64,000 nucleotides of DNA. Source: an uncultured Pelagibacteraceae bacterium (lineage in GTDB: Bacteria > Pseudomonadota > Alphaproteobacteria > Pelagibacterales > Pelagibacteraceae). Below, piece after piece: positions 55,130 to 64,000 of this stretch. The notes below the pieces were generated by a model. It searched no databases and was not told the DNA's origin. It saw only the letters and a program-made list of their open reading frames with translations. Positions within the stretch are counted from its first letter, which is position 1, and each line of letters begins with the position of its first letter. The stretch is from contig CACOCP010000004.1 in assembly GCA_902625715.1 (NCBI GenBank), forward strand, positions 1-64,000, read 5' to 3'. The translations under genes were made by a program, and so were the position numbers.

Positions 55130-55828
55130 ATGAGTAATATTAGGTTATTTTATCCAGAAAGTTTATCAATTAATTTAGAAGGAAAATTAGATAAAGCACA
55201 ATCTCATTATTTAACTAAAGTGATGAGAGTTTCTATTGGTGGTAATTTTTCTTTATTTAATAAATTTGGTGAATGGCAAACAATAATTAAAAAAATTTCA
55301 AAAAATGATTTAACTTTTAAAGTTACTAAGCAACTTAGACATGAAGAAAATGAAACTGATCTTTGGTTAGCTTTTTCTCCTATAAGATCAAATTTTTTTA
55401 ATTTCATGATTCAAAAAGCAACAGAATTAGGTGTAACAAAATTCATTCCAGTACTCACAGAAAGAACTGTTGTAAGAAAAATAAATTATGAAAGATTAAT
55501 AAAAATTGTTATAGAAGCTTCAGAACAAAGTAATAGATTAAGTATTCCTAAAATAGACAACATACAAAAATTAGATGACTTCTTTAAAAATAATAAAGAT
55601 TTAAATCTTATATTTGGAGATTTAAATTCAGATAATAAAAAATTAAAAATAAATAACAAAAAACCTTTATGTATCTTAATTGGCCCCGAAGGTGATTACA
55701 CTGAGGTCGAGCGAGAAAAGATTCTTAAATATAGTGGAACACAATCAATTAAATTGGGTAATAATATTCTTCGAACTGAAACTGCAGTTATATCCGCTTT
55801 ATCTGTGATCAATTTTCTAAAGAATTGA
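55130..55828 (+). CDS. rsmE: 16S rRNA (uracil-1498-N3)-methyltransferase
   Basis: 232 residues. SPOUT methyltransferase: LTKVMRVSIGGNFSLFN early, FSPIRSNFFNFMIQKATELGV, then the SAM knot IGPEGDYTEVEREKIL and LGNNILRTETAVISALSV. Modifies U1498 of 16S rRNA. Upstream neighbour of the cytochrome oxidase operon on the same strand, 59 bases before coxB. Confidence 0.95.
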   Translation: MSNIRLFYPESLSINLEGKLDKAQSHYLTKVMRVSIGGNFSLFNKFGEWQTIIKKISKNDLTFKVTKQLRHEENETDLWLAFSPIRSNFFNFMIQKATELGVTKFIPVLTERTVVRKINYERLIKIVIEASEQSNRLSIPKIDNIQKLDDFFKNNKDLNLIFGDLNSDNKKLKINNKKPLCILIGPEGDYTEVEREKILKYSGTQSIKLGNNILRTETAVISALSVINFLKN

Positions 55829-55887
55829 TAAATTGTCGCGAAATCTCTAGTGTTTTTTTATATTTTTGGCTTTATAAACTTTTGAAA

Positions 55888-56700
55888 ATGAAAAAATACT
55901 TAATAACATTATTAACTATATTAATTTCATTTCCTGCTCTTGCCAATCAACCAGAGAAGTGGCAATTGAGTTTTCAAGAGCCTGCATCTCAGACAATGAG
56001 AGATATTGTGTGGTTCCACGACTATATGTTGCTTCCAATTATTGTTGCAATAAGTGCTTTCGTGTTATTTTTAATGTTGTATGTGATGGTAAGATTTAGA
56101 GAGTCTAGAAATCCTAATCCGTCAAAAAGAACTCATAATGTTGCAGTGGAAATAATTTGGACATTGGTGCCATGTTTAATTCTTATTGTAATGGCTGTTC
56201 CATCATTTAAGGTTTTGTATTCTCAAGATACAATTCCAAAAGCAGATGTAACTATTAAAGCTATTGGATATCAATGGTACTGGGGATACGAGTACCCAGA
56301 TGAGAATATAATTTTTGACTCATATATGATTGAAGAAGAGGACTTAAAAGAAGGTCAACCAAGATTACTAGCAGTTGATAACGTTGTAGTGGTTCCTGTA
56401 AATAAAGTTGTAAAAGTATTAATAACAGCAAATGATGTACTGCATGCATGGGCATTACCTTCATTTGGAGTTAAAAGAGATGCAATGCCAGGAAGAATTA
56501 ATGAAACATGGTTTAAAGCAGAAAAAGTTGGAACATACTATGGCCAATGCTCAGAATTATGTGGAATAAAGCATGCATTTATGCCAATTGAAGTAAAAGT
56601 AGTTTCTGATGAGGAGTATCAAGAGTGGTTGTCTGATGCGAAAATAAAATTTGCAAAAGATGAAAGTTTAATTAATAAAAATTTAGTAGCGAGTAATTAA
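55888..56700 (+). CDS. coxB: Cytochrome c oxidase subunit II
   Basis: 270 residues starting at ATG 55888, where a signal peptide begins (MKKYLITLLTILISFPALA); an upstream in-frame extension is non-coding. Two membrane helices follow, then the periplasmic CuA domain with CSELCGIKHAFMP (both Cys, His and Met ligands) and GYQWYWGYEYPD for electron entry from cytochrome c. First gene of an aa3-type oxidase operon. Confidence 0.97.
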   Translation: MKKYLITLLTILISFPALANQPEKWQLSFQEPASQTMRDIVWFHDYMLLPIIVAISAFVLFLMLYVMVRFRESRNPNPSKRTHNVAVEIIWTLVPCLILIVMAVPSFKVLYSQDTIPKADVTIKAIGYQWYWGYEYPDENIIFDSYMIEEEDLKEGQPRLLAVDNVVVVPVNKVVKVLITANDVLHAWALPSFGVKRDAMPGRINETWFKAEKVGTYYGQCSELCGIKHAFMPIEVKVVSDEEYQEWLSDAKIKFAKDESLINKNLVASN

Positions 56701-58335
<1,635 letters not shown>

Positions 58336-58362
58336 ATTTTAGTAAAAATATATAATATTAAA

Positions 58363-59271
58363 ATGCAGTCTACTATCCTAAGAGAAAAAAGATCAAATAC
58401 AGATCTTGGAATTATCTCAGAGCTGATAAAGCTTATGAAGCCAAGAGTAATGTCTTTAGTTATATTTACTTGTGCAGTTGGTTTGCTAACAGCACCAAAT
58501 TCTATACCTTTCACTCAAGCAGCAATTGGTATTCTCATAGTCGCTATTGGAGCAGGTGCAGCAGGTGCATTAAACATGTGGTATGAGGCTGATCTTGATA
58601 AATTGATGACCAGAACATGTTTAAGACCAATCCCAAGAGGTAAACTTAACAGAACACAGGCTTTTTATTTTGGAACAACATTATCTATAGTTTCAGTCTT
58701 AAGCTTATATTATTTTACTAATGCTATTTCAGCTTTCTTGTTATTTTTCACAATTTTCTTTTATTTGTTTGTTTATACAATTTGGTTGAAGAGAAGAACT
58801 CCTCAAAACATAGTAATTGGAGGCGCAGCAGGTGCGTTACCACCTGTTATTGGTTGGACTATAGCAACAAACTCTTTATCAATTGAACCTCTAGTTTTTT
58901 TTCTAATAATTTTTGTTTGGACACCATCTCATTTTTGGGCCCTAAGCCTTTATAAGGCTAAAGACTACAGAAAAGCGAAAATTCCGATGCTGCCGATTAC
59001 TAATGGAATTGAAAATACAAAAAAAAATATATTTATATATTCATTATTAATGTTGCCAACAGTGGCCTTTCCATATGCGATTGGATTTACATCAGAATTA
59101 TTTCTCATACTTGGATTTACCTTAACTATTTATTATAATTATATTTGTTTTAAGCTTTATAATTATAAAAAAAATAAATTTGAGATTAAAATTGCAAAAC
59201 AAATTTTTGCTTACTCAATATTTTATTTATTTTTAATTTTTTTATTATTTTTAATAGACAAAATTATTTAA
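58363..59271 (+). CDS. ctaB: Protoheme IX farnesyltransferase (heme o synthase)
   Basis: 302 residues, UbiA-fold membrane prenyltransferase. NMWYEADLDKLMTRTCLRPIP carries the first aspartate-rich motif, WTPSHFWALSLYKAKDYRKA the second. Makes heme O, precursor of heme A, from protoheme and farnesyl diphosphate. Its stop overlaps the start of the small cox protein (TAATG). Confidence 0.95.
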   Translation: MQSTILREKRSNTDLGIISELIKLMKPRVMSLVIFTCAVGLLTAPNSIPFTQAAIGILIVAIGAGAAGALNMWYEADLDKLMTRTCLRPIPRGKLNRTQAFYFGTTLSIVSVLSLYYFTNAISAFLLFFTIFFYLFVYTIWLKRRTPQNIVIGGAAGALPPVIGWTIATNSLSIEPLVFFLIIFVWTPSHFWALSLYKAKDYRKAKIPMLPITNGIENTKKNIFIYSLLMLPTVAFPYAIGFTSELFLILGFTLTIYYNYICFKLYNYKKNKFEIKIAKQIFAYSIFYLFLIFLLFLIDKII

Positions 59272-59393
59272 TGATAAGAGACGAAAAAACGAAAAAGAAA
59301 AATTTATGGACCGCACTTGGTCTTGTGATTTTTATCGTGATATTGTTTGTTTTTACCTTATATAATGTAGGTGTCTTTGAGAGATCAATATGA
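59271..59393 (+). CDS. Small (40-residue) membrane protein of the cox operon
   Basis: Begins MIRDEKTKKKNLWTALGLV and ends FTLYNVGVFERSI; one transmembrane helix (about residues 13-32) with a basic cytoplasmic N-terminus. It starts on the last base of ctaB and overlaps ctaG by the ATGA at 59390. A tiny one-helix protein at exactly this place, between ctaB and ctaG, recurs in alphaproteobacterial oxidase operons, so it is likely a real assembly factor or accessory subunit. Confidence 0.75.
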   Translation: MIRDEKTKKKNLWTALGLVIFIVILFVFTLYNVGVFERSI

Positions 59394-59938
59394 TTAAAAA
59401 AAATACATTAACTCCTCTTTTGTTAGCTGGAATATTCGTTTTTATGTTGGGATTATCATTTGCGGCAGTACCACTTTATGATTTGTTTTGTAGAGTAACT
59501 GGATTTGGAGGTACTACCCAAATCTCTAAAGAGGCGCCAAAGATAGTATTAGATAAAATAGTAAATGTGAGGCTTGATACAAACGTGAATTCTCAGTTAG
59601 ATTGGGATTTCGCGGTTAATGAGAAAACTTTGGATGTAAAACCAGGCAAAGTTTATAAAATTAAATTTAATGTTGAAAATTTAGGCGACCAACCTTCATC
59701 CGCAGTTGCAAGCTACAATGTTTCCCCTTCGTCCTTTGGTCAGTATTTTAATAAATTAGGCTGTTTTTGTTTTGAAAAACAGACCCTTAAACCAGGAGAA
59801 AAAGCATCTTATGATTTAGTATTTTATCTAGACCCTGAATTGGTAAACGACCCAAAAACTAAAAATATAGAGGATGTTACTATGTCCTATACTTTTTTCT
59901 CTTCTGACTATTATAAAGTTGAGAAAAACGAGAGTTAA
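59390..59938 (+). CDS. ctaG: Cytochrome c oxidase assembly protein CtaG/Cox11
   Basis: 182 residues. One N-terminal membrane helix, then VPLYDLFCRVTGFGGTTQ and the copper-binding GCFCFEKQTLKPGE (Cys-x-Cys, near residue 125), followed by FYLDPELVNDPKTKNI. Inserts CuB into subunit I. In operon, overlapping the preceding small gene by four bases and followed two bases later by coxC. Confidence 0.96.
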   Translation: MIKKNTLTPLLLAGIFVFMLGLSFAAVPLYDLFCRVTGFGGTTQISKEAPKIVLDKIVNVRLDTNVNSQLDWDFAVNEKTLDVKPGKVYKIKFNVENLGDQPSSAVASYNVSPSSFGQYFNKLGCFCFEKQTLKPGEKASYDLVFYLDPELVNDPKTKNIEDVTMSYTFFSSDYYKVEKNES

Positions 59939-59940
59939 AA

Positions 59941-60729
59941 ATGTCCTCAGCTCCAAAGCATGATTACCACTTAGTTGACCCTAGTCCGTGGCCGATTGCT
60001 ACTTCTTTCGCTACATTAATTACTGCATTAGGAACAGTTTATTATTTGCATGCACAAGCAATGTGGGCAATGTTGCTTGGATTTGCTCTATTAATTTATT
60101 GTGCATTTATGTGGTTCCGTGATGTTGTTATTGAGGCCGAACATCAAGGTCATCACACCCCAGTAGTACAACTCCATCATAGATATGGAATGACTTTATT
60201 CATTGCCTCAGAGGTAATGTTTTTTGTTGCTTGGTTTTGGGCATACTTCGATGCAAGTTTATTTCCAAACGAATTTTCAGGAAATGTTTGGCCCCCAAAA
60301 GATATTGAAACCTTCGATCCGTGGGACATTCCTCTAATAAATACTCTTGTTCTCCTGTTATCTGGAACAACAGTAACTTGGGCACACCATTCTTTACTTG
60401 AGGAAGATAGAAAAGGTTTCATCAATGGTTTAATTTGTACAGTTGCTCTTGGAGCCTTCTTTACAGTCTTACAGATATATGAATATCAACATGCTACATT
60501 TAGTTTCTCAGGTCATATTTATGGAGCAACATTTTACATGGCTACAGGGTTTCATGGTTTTCATGTTGTTGTTGGAACAATCTTCTTAGCAGTTTGTCTA
60601 TGGAGAGGGAAATTGGGTCATTTTACAAAAGAGCATCACTTTGGTTTTGAAGCAGCAGCTTGGTATTGGCACTTTGTCGATGTAGTATGGTTGTTTTTAT
60701 TTGCAGCTATATACATTTGGGGAAGTTAA
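59941..60729 (+). CDS. coxC: Cytochrome c oxidase subunit III
   Basis: 262 residues, seven helices. Start HDYHLVDPSPWPIATSFA, then MTLFIASEVMFFVAWFWAYFD, GFHGFHVVVGTIFLAVCLWR and HHFGFEAAAWYWHFVDVVWLF are standard subunit III motifs. Non-catalytic but stabilises the enzyme. Followed six bases later by the SURF1 gene. Confidence 0.97.
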   Translation: MSSAPKHDYHLVDPSPWPIATSFATLITALGTVYYLHAQAMWAMLLGFALLIYCAFMWFRDVVIEAEHQGHHTPVVQLHHRYGMTLFIASEVMFFVAWFWAYFDASLFPNEFSGNVWPPKDIETFDPWDIPLINTLVLLLSGTTVTWAHHSLLEEDRKGFINGLICTVALGAFFTVLQIYEYQHATFSFSGHIYGATFYMATGFHGFHVVVGTIFLAVCLWRGKLGHFTKEHHFGFEAAAWYWHFVDVVWLFLFAAIYIWGS

Positions 60730-60735
60730 AATCTT

Positions 60736-61389
60736 TTGAAAAATAAGTTATCTTTTTCAATATTTGTCTATTTTTTTATTTTAGTTTTTTTAGCCTTAGG
60801 TACTTGGCAAATTATAAGGTTAAACTGGAAACTTGAATTGATAAATTCTATTGAAGTATCACTTAAAAGCGAACCAATTGAATTTAATGGAAGTAATCCA
60901 GTTAATTTTAAGAAAATTAAATTTGAAGGAAAAATAGATAATTCTAAAATTATTTATCTATATAGTTTAAATGAAAAAGGAGAACCAGGATTTGATATTG
61001 TAAATCCAATCAGCATAAACAATAAAAGTTATTTAATAAATCGTGGTTGGGTTCCAAGGAATTTTAAAGTTAAAAAATTTCTTTTAAATGATAATAAATT
61101 TGAGGGAGTTTTAAAGTCAAAGAGTAAATTTAATTATTTTAAACCAGACAATGATGTAAATAAAAACTATTGGTTTACTTTAAAAGATGAGGATTTGTTA
61201 ACATATACAGGTAAAAAATTTTCGCCATTTATAATAAATCATATAAATAAAAAAGATAATAGCTATCCTAAGCCAAAACAAATCGGAGTAAATATTTCAA
61301 ATAATCACTTTAAGTATGCACTTACTTGGTTTTCATTAGCTGTTTCAATATTTTTAATATATTTATATTTCAGAAAAAAGAATTACTGA
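60736..61389 (+). CDS. SURF1-family oxidase assembly protein
   Basis: 217 residues from TTG 60736, the only start that retains the first membrane helix (FSIFVYFFILVFLALGTWQI). Conserved GTWQI-x-R, then a periplasmic domain with PIEFNG, PGFDIVNPI, YLINRGWVPRNF and ending helix TWFSLAVSIFLIYLYF. Helps heme a insertion into oxidase. The last codons run into thrC (TGATG overlap). Confidence 0.85.
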   Translation: MKNKLSFSIFVYFFILVFLALGTWQIIRLNWKLELINSIEVSLKSEPIEFNGSNPVNFKKIKFEGKIDNSKIIYLYSLNEKGEPGFDIVNPISINNKSYLINRGWVPRNFKVKKFLLNDNKFEGVLKSKSKFNYFKPDNDVNKNYWFTLKDEDLLTYTGKKFSPFIINHINKKDNSYPKPKQIGVNISNNHFKYALTWFSLAVSIFLIYLYFRKKNY

Positions 61390-62762
61390 TGGAATATATT
61401 AGTACCAGAAATAGCTCAGATCATTTCTCATTTAAAAACGTTTTTCTTAAAGGTCTAGCAGATGATGGAGGCTTATTTGTACCAAAATCAAATAAGCCAT
61501 TTAGCAAGGAAGAACTAAGCAAACTTAGTAGTCTTAAGTACAATGAGTTGGCAGCTGAAATAATTTTCCCATTTATTGGGGATTTTATGACTAAAGAAAA
61601 ACTATCTTCCTTAATATCCAAGTCTTACTCGAATTTTAGATCTGAAGATGTTGTAAAAATCTCTGACATAGGAAATTTAAAAGTTTTGGAACTTTTTCAT
61701 GGCCCTACACTAGCTTTCAAAGATGTGGCGATGCAATTAATAGGTAATTTTTACCAATTTCATTTAGAAAAAGCAGAGAAAAAAATTAATATTATTGTTG
61801 CAACTTCAGGAGATACAGGTGCTGCAGCTATTGATGCATTAAAAGGAAAAAGTAATCTAAATGTTTTCGTACTTCATCCTCACAATAAAATTTCACCAGT
61901 ACAGAGACGATTGATGACAATTCATGAAGAGAGCAATGTATACAATATAGCAATTGAGGGAAACTTTGACGATTGTCAAAATTTAGTAAAAGCAATGTTT
62001 AATGATCAAAATTTTTCAAATAAGATTAATATGTCGGGAGTAAACTCAATTAATTGGGCAAGAATTATTGCTCAAGCCGTTTATTATTTTTATGCATATT
62101 TTAGAATAGGAAATGGACAGTCATTATCTTTTTCTGTTCCAACTGGAAATTTTGGAGATATTTATGCTGGTTATTTGGCAAAAAAGCTTGGTCTTCCAAT
62201 TGATAAACTAATAGTCGCCACAAACAAAAATGACATACTTCATAGAGCAATTTCTGGTGGAGATTATACTCAAAAGAAAGTTGAAGAGACAAATACTCCA
62301 AGCATGGATATACAAATTGCAAGTAACTTTGAGAGACTTTTATACGATGTAAAAGACTGTAATTCAGAAGCTACAAAAAATGTAATGAGCAAAATAAAAA
62401 ATAATACCTATCAAATCGATAATATTGACTTAGATAAAATTAAAAAGAATTTTACATCAGAGATGTTAAACGAAAATGAAACCATCTCAATAATTAAAGA
62501 TATATATGAAAAAAATAAAGTAGTAGTCGATCCTCATACTGCTGTTGGTATTGGGGCTGCAAGAAAACTTGGACTAGAACAAAACTGTGTTGTTTTATCT
62601 ACAGCACATCCATGTAAATTTCCAAAAGCAATAGAAGAAGCAATCTCAAAAACTGAAAAATTACCAGACAGTCTTAAATATGTTTATGATAAAGAGGAAA
62701 AATTTAAAGTTCTTTCTAATGATATAAATAAAGTCAAAGATTATGTAACAAATTCAATATGA
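61389..62762 (+). CDS. thrC: Threonine synthase
   Basis: 457 residues from ATG 61389, which overlaps the SURF1 stop; a TTG 21 codons upstream would lie in SURF1 and is not used. Begins MEYISTRNSSDHFSFKNVFL, typical of ThrC class with N-terminal subdomain. PLP lysine is in FHGPTLAFKDVAMQL; TSGDTGAAAIDAL binds the phosphate. Converts O-phosphohomoserine to threonine. Fused in transcription with the oxidase operon and the peroxiredoxin. Confidence 0.96.
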   Translation: MEYISTRNSSDHFSFKNVFLKGLADDGGLFVPKSNKPFSKEELSKLSSLKYNELAAEIIFPFIGDFMTKEKLSSLISKSYSNFRSEDVVKISDIGNLKVLELFHGPTLAFKDVAMQLIGNFYQFHLEKAEKKINIIVATSGDTGAAAIDALKGKSNLNVFVLHPHNKISPVQRRLMTIHEESNVYNIAIEGNFDDCQNLVKAMFNDQNFSNKINMSGVNSINWARIIAQAVYYFYAYFRIGNGQSLSFSVPTGNFGDIYAGYLAKKLGLPIDKLIVATNKNDILHRAISGGDYTQKKVEETNTPSMDIQIASNFERLLYDVKDCNSEATKNVMSKIKNNTYQIDNIDLDKIKKNFTSEMLNENETISIIKDIYEKNKVVVDPHTAVGIGAARKLGLEQNCVVLSTAHPCKFPKAIEEAISKTEKLPDSLKYVYDKEEKFKVLSNDINKVKDYVTNSI

Positions 62763-63244
62763 AATTAAATATAAAAGACCAAATACCTGATAAGGAAATT
62801 TTTCATTTAGTAGATGGAGAACCACAAACTAGCAAAATCAGAGAAGTCTTAGGTCATGGTAAAGTTGTTTTGTTTGGATTGCCTGGTGCATTTACATCAA
62901 CCTGCTCAAAACTCCATCTACCTGGATATGTTGCGCATGCAGATAAATTTAGAGAAAAAGGTATAGAAAATATATTTTGTCTATCCGTAAATGATCCATA
63001 TGTAATGGATGCTTGGGGACAAGCTCATAACATCGAAAATAAAATAACAATGTTATCTGATCCTTATTTATCATTTACAAAGGCAATCGGTGCTGAAGTT
63101 GACAGGAATTCTAGAGGCATGGGAATTAGATCAAATCGATATTCTATGGTGATTGAGAATTTGGAAGTAACAAATATCCAAGTTGAAAAAGAAACAAAAG
63201 AATGTGGTCTATCTGCAGCGGAAAGCATTCTAGATATACTATAA
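62759..63244 (+). CDS. Peroxiredoxin (Prx5 / AhpC-TSA type)
   Basis: 161 residues. PGAFTSTCSKLHLPGY has the peroxidatic cysteine (near residue 49) and the Prx5-type P-x3-T-x2-C; LSVNDPYVMDAWG and GMGIRSNRYSMVIE follow. Reduces hydrogen peroxide or alkyl peroxides with thiol donor (often glutaredoxin for this subgroup). The resolving cysteine may be in TKECGLSAAE. Overlaps thrC by four bases. Confidence 0.93.
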   Translation: MKLNIKDQIPDKEIFHLVDGEPQTSKIREVLGHGKVVLFGLPGAFTSTCSKLHLPGYVAHADKFREKGIENIFCLSVNDPYVMDAWGQAHNIENKITMLSDPYLSFTKAIGAEVDRNSRGMGIRSNRYSMVIENLEVTNIQVEKETKECGLSAAESILDIL

Positions 63245-63293
63245 ATAGGATGGCAGTTCTGTTGTCAGTTGCCCCAATAAGCCTGTTATAATA

Positions 63294-64000
63294 TTATTTT
63301 TTTTCCCACATTAATGGGAAATAATTATCATCTAAAATATCACTGTTTTGTTTTTTGTATTTTTTATATATTTTTGCGGTTCCACCTTCGTTGGTGGGGT
63401 GAAATCTAGCATCACTAGGAACACAATGAGAAACGATTGCTCTTCTATTATCTTTAGAAGTATTAATGCCCGAACCATGCCAAGTATTACCATGATGAAA
63501 CGATACTCCTCCAGCTGGTACTTCTACATAAGTTACATCAATTTTTTTATTATTTCTTTCAGCAAAAATATTTAACTCTTTTTTATAGTCTTCTGGTGAA
63601 TGAAATTCTCCTTTTGGAGGTTGAAGTCCCCATCTATGTGAGCCTTTAATATATTCTAAAGTTCCCATCTCTCTTGATGTATTGTCTAAAGACATCCAGC
63701 AAGTGATCATAGTCTGAGGTATTAGCCAATCATCATAGGCGGCATCCTGATGAAAACCCAAAGTCTCACCACTCGGTGGTTTCCACAAAATATTATCTTG
63801 AACAAGCCTTGCTCCTTTCCAGTTCATTAAAATAGAACAACATTTTCCAATTAATTTATGGCAAACAAATTCTCTTATTAAATTATCAGATTTCCATGCA
63901 TTGCAAATCTGACGAGTAGCATATGCATTATCTTTATCAAATTTCCAGTTCCACTCATCTGGCTCTATACCAGTTTCAAATTCACCTCTAAAAAGAGGTT
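63294..64000 (-). CDS. Phytanoyl-CoA dioxygenase (PhyH) family oxygenase, 5' end beyond window
   Basis: Frame open to the right edge, so the gene starts outside; about 235 residues are seen. Iron ligands: HxD in GFHQDAAYDDW and the distal His in SFHHGNTWHGSG; the 2-oxoglutarate-binding Arg is likely in NRRAIVSHCVPSDARF. An internal ATG at 63827 is not the start, since family-like sequence continues upstream (FDKDNAYATRQICNAW). Fe(II)/2-oxoglutarate hydroxylase; substrate unknown. Convergent with the peroxiredoxin, 49 bases apart. Confidence 0.88.
   Translation of the reverse strand, partial: PLFRGEFETGIEPDEWNWKFDKDNAYATRQICNAWKSDNLIREFVCHKLIGKCCSILMNWKGARLVQDNILWKPPSGETLGFHQDAAYDDWLIPQTMITCWMSLDNTSREMGTLEYIKGSHRWGLQPPKGEFHSPEDYKKELNIFAERNNKKIDVTYVEVPAGGVSFHHGNTWHGSGINTSKDNRRAIVSHCVPSDARFHPTNEGGTAKIYKKYKKQNSDILDDNYFPLMWEKK

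Overview
The window is AT-rich, almost fully coding DNA that looks like a free-living marine alphaproteobacterium of the SAR11 / Pelagibacterales type. This placement is inferred from very low GC, one- to four-base gene overlaps, alphaproteobacterial markers (F1-ATPase zeta subunit, DUF2093 protein, ctaB-small protein-ctaG-coxC order, RpoH-type promoters) and a very small regulatory complement. I cannot name the species. I saw no rRNA, tRNA, CRISPR array or insertion sequence.

Layout. 1-12.9 kb: end of a sugar nucleotidyltransferase, gpmA, VanZ-like protein, F1-ATPase zeta inhibitor, secreted nuclease, lipoprotein transglycosylase, an RND pump with an unusually short adaptor, sulfurtransferase, msrA, DMT exporter, AlkA-type glycosylase, a purine phosphoribosyltransferase facing an NCS2 purine permease, a small lipoprotein and Hsp20. 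13-21 kb: oligopeptidase B, J-domain membrane protein, DapA-like lyase with cyclopropane-fatty-acid synthase, a lysine-rich coiled-coil protein, a TPR protein and an ScfR/RamB-type regulator with two tandem HTH domains. That regulator diverges from isocitrate lyase (21.5-22.7 kb) across a cluster of TTGTAAAT sites. 22.7-31.2 kb: DjlA-like protein, TldD/TldE, a frameshifted renalase-like oxidoreductase, a YczE-family membrane protein and TypA/BipA.

31.2-35.9 kb is the accessory stretch. It carries two copies of a structured intergenic element read on the minus strand. The first has a near-consensus promoter, pairing ends and a terminator, and looks like a free-standing small RNA gene of about 190 nt. 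The copies flank an FkbM methyltransferase. A tightly coupled five-gene operon follows (secreted protein, GIY-YIG + RAMA-like protein, PD-(D/E)XK-like protein, an unknown, a membrane protein). A third locus with the same TTCCTCAC motif lies before groEL.

36-55 kb: groES-groEL with an RpoH promoter, HAD phosphatase, ribF-ileS-lspA-DUF3035 lipoprotein-pgi, then rsmD-purD and the lipid A/Kdo block lpxL-lpxK-waaA-msbA with ubiA, and qor-pirin-dehalogenase. 55-64 kb: rsmE, the aa3-type cytochrome oxidase operon (coxB, coxA, ctaB, a 40-residue protein, ctaG, coxC, SURF1) running into thrC and a peroxiredoxin, then a PhyH dioxygenase leaving the window.

Main points for follow-up: the duplicated small RNA element and the cassette site it marks; the five-gene accessory operon; the double-HTH regulator with its operator array; and a ROSE-like RNA thermometer behind an RpoH promoter ahead of hsp20.
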